From positions 1 to 64,000 of the forward strand of contig NZ_JACJTQ010000012.1 of assembly GCF_014698735.1 (NCBI RefSeq): 64,000 bases of DNA. The letters run 5' to 3'. Position 1 is the first letter of the stretch; every line of letters starts with the position of its first letter. Below are positions 1-9,981 of this stretch, piece by piece. This DNA comes from Anabaena catenula FACHB-362. GTDB taxonomy: Bacteria > Cyanobacteriota > Cyanobacteriia > Cyanobacteriales > Nostocaceae. The position numbers and the translations under genes were made by a program. The notes below the pieces were generated by a model. The model saw only the letters and a list, made by a program, of their open reading frames with translations. It was not told the DNA's origin and ran no database searches.

Positions 1-87
1 GTGAGGATTGCTCTGAATATATTCAAATATACTGCCCATAACGTCTTACCAAAAAATACACTTTTATATTCTTATACCATAATTTAA

Positions 88-396
88 TTCTTTTTCGGAG
101 ATGTCTATTTTAATAAAGAAGTAGCAAAAATTCTAGAAATCCGTGAACATCAAATTACAACTTCTTTAAAGTTATGGGGTAAAACGCCTAAGCAAATTTA
201 TTATCAACAATGTCTAGAAAAGGCAAAATATTTGTTGATAACTACATCTGAAAGCATAGCAATAATTACAGGTTTATGTGGGTTCAATGATGCGGTTTCT
301 TTCTCAAAAGCATTCAAAACTCAAGTAGGGCTAAGTCCCAACAAATTTAGGCAAAAATATGGCTCCAAAAAAATCTATATTGATTTACAGGCGTGA
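88..396 (+). pseudogene. AraC-family regulator, C-terminal remnant
   Basis: An open frame of 102 codons with no ATG, GTG or TTG start at its head; a stop lies directly upstream at 85-87. The translation ends in a typical AraC/XylS helix-turn-helix: the second helix region reads GFNDAVSFSKAFKTQVG followed by SPNKFRQKY, the usual family signature. An intact AraC protein would need a second HTH upstream and a sensor domain, and neither is present in frame. The 87 bases before it are open in another frame, so a frameshift or an older deletion is possible. I read it as a decayed gene; family assignment is firm, function is gone or unknown. Confidence 0.6.
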
Positions 397-1072
397 TTGA
401 GGTGTTGCTGTTGGGGACTTGCAATTTAATAATGTACCAATTTGTAGTATTGGTGTAGGGGTCTAGCACTGCTAAAAAAATTGGATAATTTATTTTTTGG
501 TACTCCCTAACGCACATTCCGCAGTTGCATAGAGGAAAAAATAATTATGCCCAAAAGCCATTTTTTGCAAGGTTTTTCGCTATATTAGCTCAAATGAACT
601 AATATCCCTCTATTAGGAATTTATCTCATTTATTGAGAATATTTATTGAGAAAAGTTTGTACAATCCTCAATCCTTCCTGATAATTATTTATTCTGAAGT
701 GGATTTAATCTGCGGAATGTGGGACATAACCGAAAAAGTCGAAAAAATACAAGTACGAAGTCGGAAAAGTACTTGTGCATTTTCTTAGTATTCGGCTATG
801 TTGTTTAACAAGTTAATTTTAGACATAGAATTGCTGCGTGGGGAGTAAGAAATACATACTCTGTATGTGGAAGTTCAGGTTTGAACATCTCCAGGACAGA
901 ATGTAGATATGTTGCATCCAGCATCTTTACAAGAGTTCCACATAATGCATATTTAATTTTCACTCCCACGTCTATTGCTATAATTCGTCTCTTTCTCAGA
1001 CGAATCGCATGATTTTTGACTAGCTTTGACTTTTAAAACATCCTCTAAAAGCGAAATACTAGGAGTTTACTA
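397..1072. other. Non-coding stretch with a 12-bp inverted repeat
   Basis: No credible gene. A perfect 12-bp inverted repeat, CACATTCCGCAG at 513-524 and its complement at 710-721, brackets about 209 bp and may mark a small non-autonomous element. A second short dyad lies near 857-869 (CATACTCTGTATG). The last part is the leader of the following gene, with AGGAG ending about 10 bases before the ATG at 1073. Confidence 0.45.
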
Positions 1073-4000
1073 ATGCTTATTAATCAAGATTTGAATAATC
1101 AGGATCATATGAATCCTCTTTCTGGATTGGGTAATCATAATTTGGGAAATCCTATTCAACCCGATTGGATAGGATTCGGTTCACAAAAACTTTTTACCTT
1201 AGCAGATGAAAGACTAATCAGCAGACGGGAAAACTATACTGATTCAATTCCAGTATTGACTTACACTCCTGAGAGTGTTTTCCGAACTGTTAATATAGTT
1301 AATCAGGCAATTGATACTTTTCCTAATCTCACGGAACAATGGAAAAGACAACTAGGAACTTCTAATAATGATTATACCTATGATGTAGCTAATGACCAGA
1401 ATGGTAATATCTATTTAACTGGTTCTACTGAAGGAAATTTAGGCGGTACTAATGTTGGTGGTTATGATGCTTGGGTCGCTAAATATAATAGTAGTGGTAC
1501 TTTGCAATGGAAAAAGCAACTAGGTACTGTGAATAACGATGAAGCTTATAACATAGCTATTGATAGTAATAGTAATGTTTATTTAACAGGTTATACCACA
1601 GGAAATTTAAGTGGTACTAATGTTGGTGAATATGATGCTTGGGTCGCTAAATATGATACTAGCGGCACATTACAATGGAAACAACAAATAGGTACTCCTA
1701 GTTATGACAGTTCTATGGGTATAGCTATTGATAGTAATAGCAATTTTTATTTAACAGGTTATACCTATGGAAATTTAGGAGGAACTAATGCTGGTAGTTA
1801 TGATGCTTGGGTCGCTAAATATAATAGTAGCGGTACTTTACAGTGGAAACAACAATTAGGTACTAGTGGGGATGATTCCACTTATGGTATAGCAGTTGAT
1901 GTTAATAGCAATATTTATCTAACAGGTTATACCCAAGGAAATTTAGGAGGGACTAATGCTGGTGATTATGATGCTTGGGTAGCTAAATATAACAATAGCG
2001 GTACTTTACAGTGGAAACAACAATTAGGTAGTGATAGTTTTGATGCAGCTTATGATTTGGATTTAGATAGTAGTGGGAATATTTATTTAACGGGGGAAAC
2101 TTACGGAAATTTAGGAGGAACTAATGCAGGTATTGATGATGCTTGGATAGCTAAATATAGCAATAGCGGCACATTACAGTGGAAAGAACAATTAGGTACT
2201 CCTAGTTATGATTATAGCAATGATATAGCAATTGATAATAGTGGTTATATCTATATAACAGGTAGTACAAATGGAAATTTAGGTGATACTAGTTTTGGTA
2301 ATTATGATGGATGGATTGCTAGGTATGATAGCAGTGGAACACTTTTAGGTAAAGAACAAATCGGTACTGCTGATTCTGATGGCTCATCTGCAATCACAAT
2401 TGATGCTAATAATAATATCTACTTAACAGGTGTTACTTATGGTGATTTTGGTGGTACTAATGCTGGGGTCTGGGATGCTTGGTTACTAAAATATCAAAAT
2501 GCAAGTATTTTACCTACTATTACCATTAATGCTACAGATGCGAATGCAGCAGAAACTAATACTGGAATTACAGCGAATCCTGGTAAGTTTACAATTACTC
2601 GCACAGGTAGTACAGCTTCAGCATTAACAGTTAATTACACAGTAGCTGGTACTGCTACCAAGGGAACAGATTATAACAACTTAACGGGTAGCGTAGTTTT
2701 TGCTGCGGGTGCAAGTACTGCCTTCATTAATATTAATCCCATTAACGATGCTTTAGTTGAAACCAATGAAACTGTCATCCTAAATTTATCTGCAAATAAT
2801 GCTTATACTTTAGGAACAAATAAAGCAGCAACGGTGATAATTGCTGATAATGACAATCTAACTAAACCAACAATTACCATTAATGCTACAGATGCGAATG
2901 CAGCAGAAACTAATACTGGAATTACAGCGAATCCTGGTAAATTCACAATTACTCGCACAGGTAGTACAACTTCCGCATTAACAGTTAATTACACAGTAGC
3001 TGGTACTGCTACCAAAGGAACAGATTATAACAACTTAACGGGTAATGTAGTTTTTGCTGCGGGTGCATCAACGGCAGTTATTAACATCAATCCCATTAAT
3101 GATAGTTTCGTTGAAACCAATGAAACTGTCATCCTCACTTTAGCAGCCAATAATGCTTATACTTTGGGAACAAATAAAGCTGCAACGGTGATAATTGCTG
3201 ACAATGACAATCCCACTAAACCAACAATTACCATTAATGCCACAGATGCGAATGCAGCAGAAACTAATACTGGAATTACAGCGAATCCTGGTAAATTCAC
3301 AATTACTCGCACAGGTAGTACAACTTCCGCATTAACAGTTAATTACACAGTAGCTGGTACTGCTACCAAAGGAACAGATTATAACAACTTAACGGGTAAT
3401 GTAGTTTTTGCTGCGGGTGCATCAACGGCAGTTATTAACATCAATCCTATTAATGATAGTTTAGTTGAAACCAATGAAACTGTCATCCTCACTTTAGCAG
3501 CCAATAATGCTTATACTTTGGGAACAAATAAAGCTGCAACGGTGATAATTGCTGACAATGACAATCCCACTAAACCAACAATTACCATTAATGCCACAGA
3601 TGCGAATGCAGCAGAAACTAATACTGGAATTACAGCTAATCCTGGGAAGTTTACAATTACTCGCACTGGTAGTACAACTTCAGCATTAACAGTTAATTAT
3701 ACAGTGGCTGGTACTGCTACAAAAGGAACAGATTATAACAATTTAACAGGTAGCGTGGTTTTTGCTGCGGGTGCATCAACGGCAGCGATTAATATTAATC
3801 CCATTAATGATAGTTTCGTTGAAACCAATGAAACTGTTATCCTGACTTTAGCAACTAATAATGCTTATACTCTAGGAACAAGTAAAGCCGCAACGGTGAC
3901 AATTGCTGATAATGACACAGTTTCTGACTATACTTTTATTTATGGAGATAACAATAATAACTTTCTTAATCTAAGTATTGCTCCATATGACAAATATCAC

Positions 4001-4576
4001 ATCTACGGATTTGGTGGAGATGATAAAATATGGGGATCATACCAGAACGACATCATTGAAGGAGGAGATGGTAATGACATATTAGGAGGATATCGCGGTA
4101 ATGACATCATTGAGGGAGGGAGTGGCAACGATACGATTGTTGGGTATCGTTATTCTGATTTAGATGGATCTGGTGATGGCGAAATTGACACATTAACGGG
4201 AGGAACTGGTGCAGATTTATATATACTCACATACCGTGCTATAGGTGGACTATATGTACCTTACAGAACGGGCGTAAATGATGACAACAAGGACTATGCT
4301 CTAATTACTGATTTTACAATTGCTGAGGGCGATTTAATTCAACTACGGCAACCTAGTAATGGCATTGTATCAAGCTATGCTTACGAGATTACCGCTTCTC
4401 CAGCAGGGCTACCAACTGGCACCGCAATTTATGCCGGTCGTTCTGGTGATCTAGGGTTGATAGCGATTGTTCAAGGTGACGCATTACCATACGGCTTATA
4501 CACGGCAAACAATTCTAATAATAGCCCTGCACCTGCTGGAATTACCTATACACAAACACCGTATTCTGATTTTTAA
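1073..4576 (+). CDS. Large secreted SBBP / Calx-beta / RTX repeat protein
   Basis: Surface or exported repeat protein of 1167 residues. After about 85 unique residues come seven SBBP-type units of about 55 residues (roughly 88-490), each with a core like NIYLTGYT followed by GNLGGTNAG and DAWVAKY; seven such units would make one beta-propeller. Four Calx-beta domains of about 118 residues follow (roughly 482-950), ending in variants of ADNDN. Near 977-1025 are RTX-like nonapeptides (GGDGND, GGSGND), which bind calcium and are typical of type I secretion substrates. There is no N-terminal signal peptide, which fits C-terminal type I secretion. The ATG is supported by AGGAG upstream. Adhesion or cell-surface display is the likely role; ligand unknown. 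Confidence 0.85.
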   Translation: MLINQDLNNQDHMNPLSGLGNHNLGNPIQPDWIGFGSQKLFTLADERLISRRENYTDSIPVLTYTPESVFRTVNIVNQAIDTFPNLTEQWKRQLGTSNNDYTYDVANDQNGNIYLTGSTEGNLGGTNVGGYDAWVAKYNSSGTLQWKKQLGTVNNDEAYNIAIDSNSNVYLTGYTTGNLSGTNVGEYDAWVAKYDTSGTLQWKQQIGTPSYDSSMGIAIDSNSNFYLTGYTYGNLGGTNAGSYDAWVAKYNSSGTLQWKQQLGTSGDDSTYGIAVDVNSNIYLTGYTQGNLGGTNAGDYDAWVAKYNNSGTLQWKQQLGSDSFDAAYDLDLDSSGNIYLTGETYGNLGGTNAGIDDAWIAKYSNSGTLQWKEQLGTPSYDYSNDIAIDNSGYIYITGSTNGNLGDTSFGNYDGWIARYDSSGTLLGKEQIGTADSDGSSAITIDANNNIYLTGVTYGDFGGTNAGVWDAWLLKYQNASILPTITINATDANAAETNTGITANPGKFTITRTGSTASALTVNYTVAGTATKGTDYNNLTGSVVFAAGASTAFININPINDALVETNETVILNLSANNAYTLGTNKAATVIIADNDNLTKPTITINATDANAAETNTGITANPGKFTITRTGSTTSALTVNYTVAGTATKGTDYNNLTGNVVFAAGASTAVININPINDSFVETNETVILTLAANNAYTLGTNKAATVIIADNDNPTKPTITINATDANAAETNTGITANPGKFTITRTGSTTSALTVNYTVAGTATKGTDYNNLTGNVVFAAGASTAVININPINDSLVETNETVILTLAANNAYTLGTNKAATVIIADNDNPTKPTITINATDANAAETNTGITANPGKFTITRTGSTTSALTVNYTVAGTATKGTDYNNLTGSVVFAAGASTAAININPINDSFVETNETVILTLATNNAYTLGTSKAATVTIADNDTVSDYTFIYGDNNNNFLNLSIAPYDKYHIYGFGGDDKIWGSYQNDIIEGGDGNDILGGYRGNDIIEGGSGNDTIVGYRYSDLDGSGDGEIDTLTGGTGADLYILTYRAIGGLYVPYRTGVNDDNKDYALITDFTIAEGDLIQLRQPSNGIVSSYAYEITASPAGLPTGTAIYAGRSGDLGLIAIVQGDALPYGLYTANNSNNSPAPAGITYTQTPYSDF
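2517..3932 (+). repeat. Four 354-bp tandem Calx-beta coding repeats
   Basis: The unit beginning with ACCATTAATGC recurs with a 354-base period at about 2517, 2871, 3225 and 3579. Units two and three are almost identical in DNA, including silent positions, so they were duplicated or converted recently. Domain number may differ between strains. Confidence 0.8.
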
Positions 4577-4594
4577 TGTTTCTTCAGCTTTATT

Positions 4595-4684
4595 CAAAGG
4601 GTGTAGGTGAAGAAATTCTCGCAACCCACACCCTATTTTTGCATTGAAAACCTTGTTCAAGCGGTTTTCCGTAGCCCGGAAGCT
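4595..4684. repeat. Dispersed repeat copy 1 (about 90 bp)
   Basis: Begins CAAAGGGTGTAGGTGAAGAA and ends near TTTTCCGTAGCCC. A diverged copy lies at 9841-9924. This copy supplies the first codons of the open frame that starts at 4607. Confidence 0.7.
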
Positions 4685-5119
4685 ACCTCTGGTGGTTGGG
4701 GTGGTCCAAGGATAGGTGGCTGGAATGCAACAGACCCCCTTACAAAAGTGGGAATGTTGACCATAAATGCTCAAGTAAGCTGGACTGATTCATACTTGTA
4801 TTCAGCTATTTCCCATGAATTAGGTCATGTTCTGGGACTGTTAGGGTTAAATTCACAAAGTAGTGAACTAATTGATGATAGCAGTCCAACAACAGCAGTT
4901 TTTAGAGGTGAGTACGCGAGGGTTGCTAATGGTGGTTCTTATATTCCACTTCAATCTCAAGATGGACCGAATCCTATAACAAATGAGTATGATTATTTCC
5001 ATCCTGCTGGTAATGTAAATTCGATCATGTCTTATGGTAACTTAGCTACTGCACCTACTAATATTGATTTTGCAATGTTAGCAGATAGTGGCTATCGAGT
5101 TTACGGTGTTAATGCTTGA
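4607..5119 (+). pseudogene. 5'-truncated zinc metalloprotease (metzincin, M8/M10-like)
   Basis: The 170-codon frame carries a zinc site HELGHVLGL (near residue 88) and a Met-turn-like SIMSYG. The histidine normally found 11 residues into the M10 motif (HExxHxxGxxH) is a glycine here. The C-terminal layout instead resembles cyanobacterial leishmanolysin-like proteases: IPLQSQDGP, then a distant DYFHP that could give the third ligand, then FAMLADSGY before the end. The first 25 or so codons, including the start, lie in a dispersed repeat found again at 9841, so the original N-terminus is missing. It may be expressed as a short zincin, but a decayed protease is more likely. No signal peptide is visible. 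Confidence 0.6.
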
Positions 5120-5186
5120 TTTCAGTCTTCGGAAAACATTAAATTCTCATACCATTTCTTGATGAAGATGCGCTTTATTTCTGACG

Positions 5187-5217
5187 GTAGAGAGGTTAAA
5201 TATAATAACCTCTCTAC
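5187..5217. terminator. Perfect hairpin between convergent genes
   Basis: GTAGAGAGGTTA at 5187-5198 pairs with its complement at 5206-5217 across a 7-base loop. It sits between a plus-strand and a minus-strand gene that converge, so it could stop transcription from both sides. There is no strong U-run. Confidence 0.5.
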
Positions 5218-5227
5218 TTCCCGATCT

Positions 5228-6565
5228 TCAACAATTCTCTGATAGCTTATTGACAAAAGACTTTTGAATTAGTGGCTGAAGAGTAAACATAAATTCGCCG
5301 TGTTCAAGATTTTTCTCAATGAGCGATCGCATGACTAAAGACTCCAGAACTGTTATTATTTGGGACTTAGATATATTTTTTTGCTCTAAATATACACATA
5401 ACTGAGCAAATTTTACAGGTTCTTTTATATTAGCTAAACAGTAAAGTAGTTGGATTTCTAAATCAGATAATCGCAAGAATTGTTTATCTAAAATTTCAGC
5501 AATTTGACCAATAAATATAGTATTCTCTGCCAAAAAATCACTGACCTTACCATTAAATAATTCTAAAATCATAGTCGCCACTATTTTTAATGCTAAAGGA
5601 TTACCGCGATATAAGTTGATTAACTTTTCCCAATCTTCTTCTTCAGTTAATGCTCTGTTGCGGAGTATTTGTTTAGCTTGCTGAATTGCTAAACCTTGAA
5701 GAGGCAATAAGCGTACAGGACTATGATTGCCTACTAAAAAAATAACTTCTCTAGGAATTTCGATACTTGTTAATAATAAACAACTTTGATGTTGAGATGT
5801 ACTAATTTGTTTGAATAAATTGCTATATGATTCATAACCCTGAAGATATTTACCTGCTAAACTATCTTTAGCGAAGATATTTTCTACAGCATCAAAAATA
5901 ATTAAATAGCGATCAGATCGCAACTTATCCAGCAGATTGTCAATAGACGGAACTAAATTTTGTTGAGGTGAAAGCAAATCAATAATTTCTGTCAAAATAC
6001 TTTCTAATGTTGGGGCATTTTTCAACGAAAGCCAGATAATATTTGCAAATTTCGTCTCTTGATTACTCGCCAAATTTTTCAAAAGATTTGCAGTTAATGT
6101 GGTTTTACCCATTCCTCCCATTCCCAAAATTGCCACCAAGCGACATTTATCTTGTAAAACCCACTTTTGTAAAGTTGCCAATTCCTCACCACGTCCAAAT
6201 ATTTCTAAATCGGACATATTTTGCCAATTTTGGGCAAAACTACTATTAGCTGATCCTTTTTTATGAACAAATTCCCTGGGAGTTTCTAACTTTGTTGACA
6301 ACTTCTCCCGTTCTAAATTATACAACACTACCCGTAAATTCTTTTTTCCTACAGTCACTCCTAAAACCTTAGAGATTTTTTTCCACAATTCTGGTGCAAT
6401 ATTAGTCTTAACGTAAGCAGAAGAATAGCCAGCGATTTTCATATCTTTATATTCTCTACCTTCCCAGCTTTGACGAATAATCTCTTGTTCAAGAGGAGTC
6501 AAGGGCATATCGTACTTAGTAGTAAATAGGTTACATACCAAGCTTAATGCTTCTTCACTATTCAT
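5228..6565 (-). CDS. NB-ARC STAND ATPase with vMAP-type N-terminal domain
   Basis: A 445-residue signalling ATPase. Residues 1-85 form the helical DNA-binding-like domain common at the N-terminus of cyanobacterial NB-ARC and WD40 proteins (PLTPLEQEII, then SWEGREYKDMK). An NB-ARC module follows, with P-loop GMGGMGKT at 148-155, a Walker B-like strand YLIIFDAVEN, a sensor strand LLLTS and a GNPLALK motif. The protein ends soon after the winged-helix region, without the WD40 or TPR sensor that usually follows. It is a single minus-strand gene. Proteins of this architecture are thought to act as switches in stress or conflict signalling; the actual input is unknown. Confidence 0.85.
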   Translation of the reverse strand: MNSEEALSLVCNLFTTKYDMPLTPLEQEIIRQSWEGREYKDMKIAGYSSAYVKTNIAPELWKKISKVLGVTVGKKNLRVVLYNLEREKLSTKLETPREFVHKKGSANSSFAQNWQNMSDLEIFGRGEELATLQKWVLQDKCRLVAILGMGGMGKTTLTANLLKNLASNQETKFANIIWLSLKNAPTLESILTEIIDLLSPQQNLVPSIDNLLDKLRSDRYLIIFDAVENIFAKDSLAGKYLQGYESYSNLFKQISTSQHQSCLLLTSIEIPREVIFLVGNHSPVRLLPLQGLAIQQAKQILRNRALTEEEDWEKLINLYRGNPLALKIVATMILELFNGKVSDFLAENTIFIGQIAEILDKQFLRLSDLEIQLLYCLANIKEPVKFAQLCVYLEQKNISKSQIITVLESLVMRSLIEKNLEHGEFMFTLQPLIQKSFVNKLSENC

Positions 6566-7011
6566 AGCTAAACTTTTACCCTGTGCTGAAATCTGTTATT
6601 TATATTAATTTTATACACATATATGTATTAATGCCTGAACTTTCTGTATTTACTCATAAATATGTTTGTGATTATGATGGGTTGGACACGTAAGTGTACA
6701 CGGGCAAAAACACAATCAATAGGAATTACACACACAATATCCAACAATATTACTGTTTGAAACACCTACTCTGAGCCAGAGTACGTAACTCCTTTTAGAT
6801 CAAATGTACATAAATTAAAAATCTGTATCCAGAGTCTGGATCTGACACCAGTACAGAATTATGTAGCATTTATGCTCAATAGAATATAGTGTCACAAAAA
6901 TAATTTAAGTGAAATTGTGACATTAATGCCTGCTGGCAACAATTCTAAAACCAATACAAATTCATTGCAATTTGACTTCTCAGACAACCATTTACCCAAT
7001 TATTCAAGTCT
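6566..7011. other. Divergent intergenic region
   Basis: About 450 bases between the divergent NB-ARC gene and the M10 protease, so promoters for both should lie here. A short AT-rich dyad (TTAAT...ATACACATATATGTATTAA) lies at about 6605-6632. No obvious ribosome-binding site precedes the ATG at 7012. Confidence 0.4.
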
Positions 7012-7015
7012 ATGA
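6926..7015 (+). CDS. Possible 29-residue upstream ORF, ATGA-coupled
   Basis: A small frame starting MPAGNNSKTN whose TGA overlaps the ATG of the M10 protease as ATGA. The protease lacks a clear Shine-Dalgarno sequence, so coupling is conceivable. The frame could equally be a leftover of a longer N-terminus joined by a frameshift. Its own ribosome-binding site is weak. Confidence 0.25.
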   Translation: MPAGNNSKTNTNSLQFDFSDNHLPNYSSL

Positions 7016-9729
7016 ATAGAATCATCAAACCATTGCTCGATTTGACCCATGACCAACTCAGCAAATTTGCGAATTTAGAAGACTTTGGGCAGCAGTTCAA
7101 CACCGTATTTGGTACACAATACGACCGTACAGTTGCCGTAGATCTGCGTTCTCAGTCGCAAGCGAGTGATTTTAGTCAACTTCCTGAAGTGGAGATTCTT
7201 GGCAACGCAAATGGGGCTGATGCCAGTAACAGTAATAATAAGATTTATCTCTTAGATAACTTTGTTGCCTCTGGTACCCCGGAAGCAAATATTGTTCCTT
7301 CCAGTGGGACCATAAGTAAATCAGGAGATAACCGCATTGATTCCCTTGTTGGCGGATATAGACTATTTTCTAGTGGTAGTGCCAATGTTACCTTTAGTTT
7401 TGTTAATAGTACCACGGCCTCCTCTTATGTAGGACAAGGTGAACTTGTTTCTGAGCTAAGTGATACCATTAAAAATGATGTGCGTACCATCCTCAAAAAT
7501 TTGATGGAACCTTTGTTCGGCGTTACTTTTACTGAAGTCACAGAAACTTCAGGTAACTACGGGCAACTTCGTTATATGTTCTCCAATATGGGAGGAGATG
7601 GTAGTTATGCTTATGCTTATGATCCCGCATCAGATAGCACTACTAGCGTAGCCAGTGATGTCCATTTCAGTAATGCCTTCATCGATCCACTCTATAATAC
7701 CAATAATAACTTTGCATCTGGTCCTGGTAGTCATGGATTTACAACTCTGATTCATGAAACTGCTCATGCTTTAGGCTTAAAGCATCCTGGCAATTACAAT
7801 GGTACTAGTGGTACTGCGGATGGTCCATACCTTCCTTACAATCAGGACAACTTAGACAACACGGTGATGAGTTACAACCTTCCAGGTAATTCTCCTGCAA
7901 CCCTGATGCCTTATGACATAGCCGCGTTGAGGTATATCTATGGTTCCAAGAGCTTTAATTCTGGTAGCACGTCCTATAATTTTACGTCTACTTATGCATT
8001 CACCACAGATGGTAACTCTCCGACAACTTGGGGAGGAGCAGCAAATCAAAAAATAACCCTTGTTGATGACGGTGGTATCGACACATTAAATTTCTCAGCC
8101 TTGCCGTCTAACGCATCAGGCTATCGTTTTGATATGAATCCAGGTGGTGTGTTCACAGCCCAAAATGATTACAATGCTAGTTCATACAACGCCATTAACG
8201 ATACTAGTGGCGAAACTCTGTATGCTACAACCAAAGGTACTTGGATTGCTCTTGACGCAACGATTGAGAATTTCATTAACTCTTCCAGTGATGATGACAT
8301 AATTTCCAACTCTGCGGCAAATGTGTTCGGTGGTTACGGTTTTCTAACTACAACAGGTAATGACACCATAGAAGGAGCAAATAATCTAGATACCCTAGAC
8401 TTATCAGCTTTTACTTCTGCTAGTGTTACCCAAACCCAAAGCGGAAATAACCTATTGCTGGGACTGGGATCTGGACGTTCTGTAACAGTCAAAGATTACT
8501 ACGTTGTACCTGCTAGTAGCCGTATCAACCTTCAGTTTTCTAGTTTGGGGACGCTATCCATCCTCAAAACCACAGATGGAGCAGAAACAGGACTAGTTGG
8601 CAGCGTCTTTACCCTCACTCGCACAGGCGATCTGACAGCAGCTTTAAACGTCAGTTATAGTCTTGGTGGTACAGCCACAGTTGGCTCAGACTATACCGAC
8701 TCTAGTGCAGGAACAGCCACCTTTGCCGCAGGTTCAGCCACAGCTACCATCACCTTACCAACCATTGATGATGCTGTTGTCGATCCTAACGAAACCATCA
8801 TCGCCACGATTACTGCTCCCACTGGCTATACTATCAGTGGTTCAACTAGTGCTACTGCCACCATTACTGATAATGATTCTTTGACGACATCCGTCACCCT
8901 AGCGGTAGGTCCTAAGAGTGTACTAGAAGATGGAACAACCAACCTGGTTTATACCTTCACCCGTACAGGAGACACTACCAATGCCCTAAGCGTGAACTAT
9001 ATAGTTGGGGGTACAGCTACCTTCAATACCGACTATACCCAAACTGGTGGACAAATTTCCACATCAACTTTCACGACCCCAAGAGGTACCATTACTTTTG
9101 CGGCTGGTGCAAATACAGCAAATCTGACTATTAACCCCACAGCAGACACTACCATTGAAAGTAATGAAACTGTGTCTTTAAGACTAGCTAAAGGATTGGG
9201 TTATGACATTGGGACCGCAACTGCTGTTGTGGGAACTATCATCAACGATGATTTGAATGATTCTTTGAAGGCATCAGTCACCCTAGCAGTCGGTCCCAGC
9301 AGTGTCACTGAAGATGGAACAACCAATCTGGTTTATACCTTCACCCGCACAGGAGATACTACCAATGCCCTAACTGCGAACTATGCAGTTGGGGGTACAG
9401 CCATCTTCAACAGCGACTATACCCAAACTGGTGCAACAAGTTTTGCCTCAACAAACGGTAGCATTACTTTTGCTGCTGGTGTAAATACAGCCAATATCAT
9501 TATTGACCCCACCGCAGACTCCATCATTGAAAGTAATGAAACCGTTGCTGTCAGACTAGTTGCAGGAACTGGTTATAGCATTGGGACGACGACTGCTAAA
9601 ATTGGAACTATCATTAATGATGATTTTTCATCTGTATTAACGTCATCTAGCGTATTTGGTAGTGATCAATCTCTGTTTCAAAGTGCTGGACTCTTGACCA
9701 GTCCTAGGGATTTGAGTTTGGTTGCGTAG
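7012..9729 (+). CDS. Serralysin-like M10 metalloprotease with Calx-beta domains
   Basis: A 905-residue secreted protease. The complete zinc motif HETAHALGLKH begins at residue 248, and the metzincin Met-turn TVMSYN lies near 284-289. DIAALRYIYG follows, as in serralysins, and a degenerate RTX-like stretch (GNDTIEGANNLDTLDLS) lies near 445-465. Three Calx-beta domains fill about 515-870, the last two close copies of each other. There is no classical signal peptide; type I secretion through the C-terminus is the usual route for this family. It likely acts outside the cell on proteins. The zinc-site residues are all present, so I expect an active enzyme. Confidence 0.88.
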   Translation: MNRIIKPLLDLTHDQLSKFANLEDFGQQFNTVFGTQYDRTVAVDLRSQSQASDFSQLPEVEILGNANGADASNSNNKIYLLDNFVASGTPEANIVPSSGTISKSGDNRIDSLVGGYRLFSSGSANVTFSFVNSTTASSYVGQGELVSELSDTIKNDVRTILKNLMEPLFGVTFTEVTETSGNYGQLRYMFSNMGGDGSYAYAYDPASDSTTSVASDVHFSNAFIDPLYNTNNNFASGPGSHGFTTLIHETAHALGLKHPGNYNGTSGTADGPYLPYNQDNLDNTVMSYNLPGNSPATLMPYDIAALRYIYGSKSFNSGSTSYNFTSTYAFTTDGNSPTTWGGAANQKITLVDDGGIDTLNFSALPSNASGYRFDMNPGGVFTAQNDYNASSYNAINDTSGETLYATTKGTWIALDATIENFINSSSDDDIISNSAANVFGGYGFLTTTGNDTIEGANNLDTLDLSAFTSASVTQTQSGNNLLLGLGSGRSVTVKDYYVVPASSRINLQFSSLGTLSILKTTDGAETGLVGSVFTLTRTGDLTAALNVSYSLGGTATVGSDYTDSSAGTATFAAGSATATITLPTIDDAVVDPNETIIATITAPTGYTISGSTSATATITDNDSLTTSVTLAVGPKSVLEDGTTNLVYTFTRTGDTTNALSVNYIVGGTATFNTDYTQTGGQISTSTFTTPRGTITFAAGANTANLTINPTADTTIESNETVSLRLAKGLGYDIGTATAVVGTIINDDLNDSLKASVTLAVGPSSVTEDGTTNLVYTFTRTGDTTNALTANYAVGGTAIFNSDYTQTGATSFASTNGSITFAAGVNTANIIIDPTADSIIESNETVAVRLVAGTGYSIGTTTAKIGTIINDDFSSVLTSSSVFGSDQSLFQSAGLLTSPRDLSLVA

Positions 9730-9744
9730 TTTGTTGACGGGGAA

Positions 9745-9775
9745 TGGGGAAAAGGAGTTTTTGCATTTTTCCCCA
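9745..9775 (+). terminator. Hairpin after the M10 protease gene
   Basis: TGGGGAAAA at 9745-9753 pairs with TTTTCCCCA at 9767-9775, 15 bases after the stop codon. The stem is good but the U-run after it is weak. Confidence 0.45.
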
Positions 9776-9840
9776 ATTACCGATTAGCAATTACCAGTCT
9801 CAACTAGATAACTAGCAAAGTAGCAAAAAATAGCTGTAGT

Positions 9841-9924
9841 CAAAGGGTGTAGGTGAAGAAATTCCTGCATCCTGTTTTTTTTTGCTGACAACCTTGAGAA
9901 AACTGTTTTCCGTAGCCCTAAAGC
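9841..9924. repeat. Dispersed repeat copy 2
   Basis: Shares CAAAGGGTGTAGGTGAAGAA, ACAACCTTGA-like and TTTTCCGTAGCCC blocks with 4595-4684. It is non-coding here, which supports reading the 4607 frame's N-terminus as repeat-derived. Confidence 0.7.
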
Positions 9925-9981
9925 TGCGTTTTGAAGTTATTTATAAATAGATATAGATATCTTTGATAGGAAACTTGGCTT

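Noticed and set aside
4496-4774. 92-codon minus-strand frame over the end of the SBBP/Calx gene
   Set aside because: Overlaps two plus-strand frames and a dispersed repeat; composition is not protein-like.
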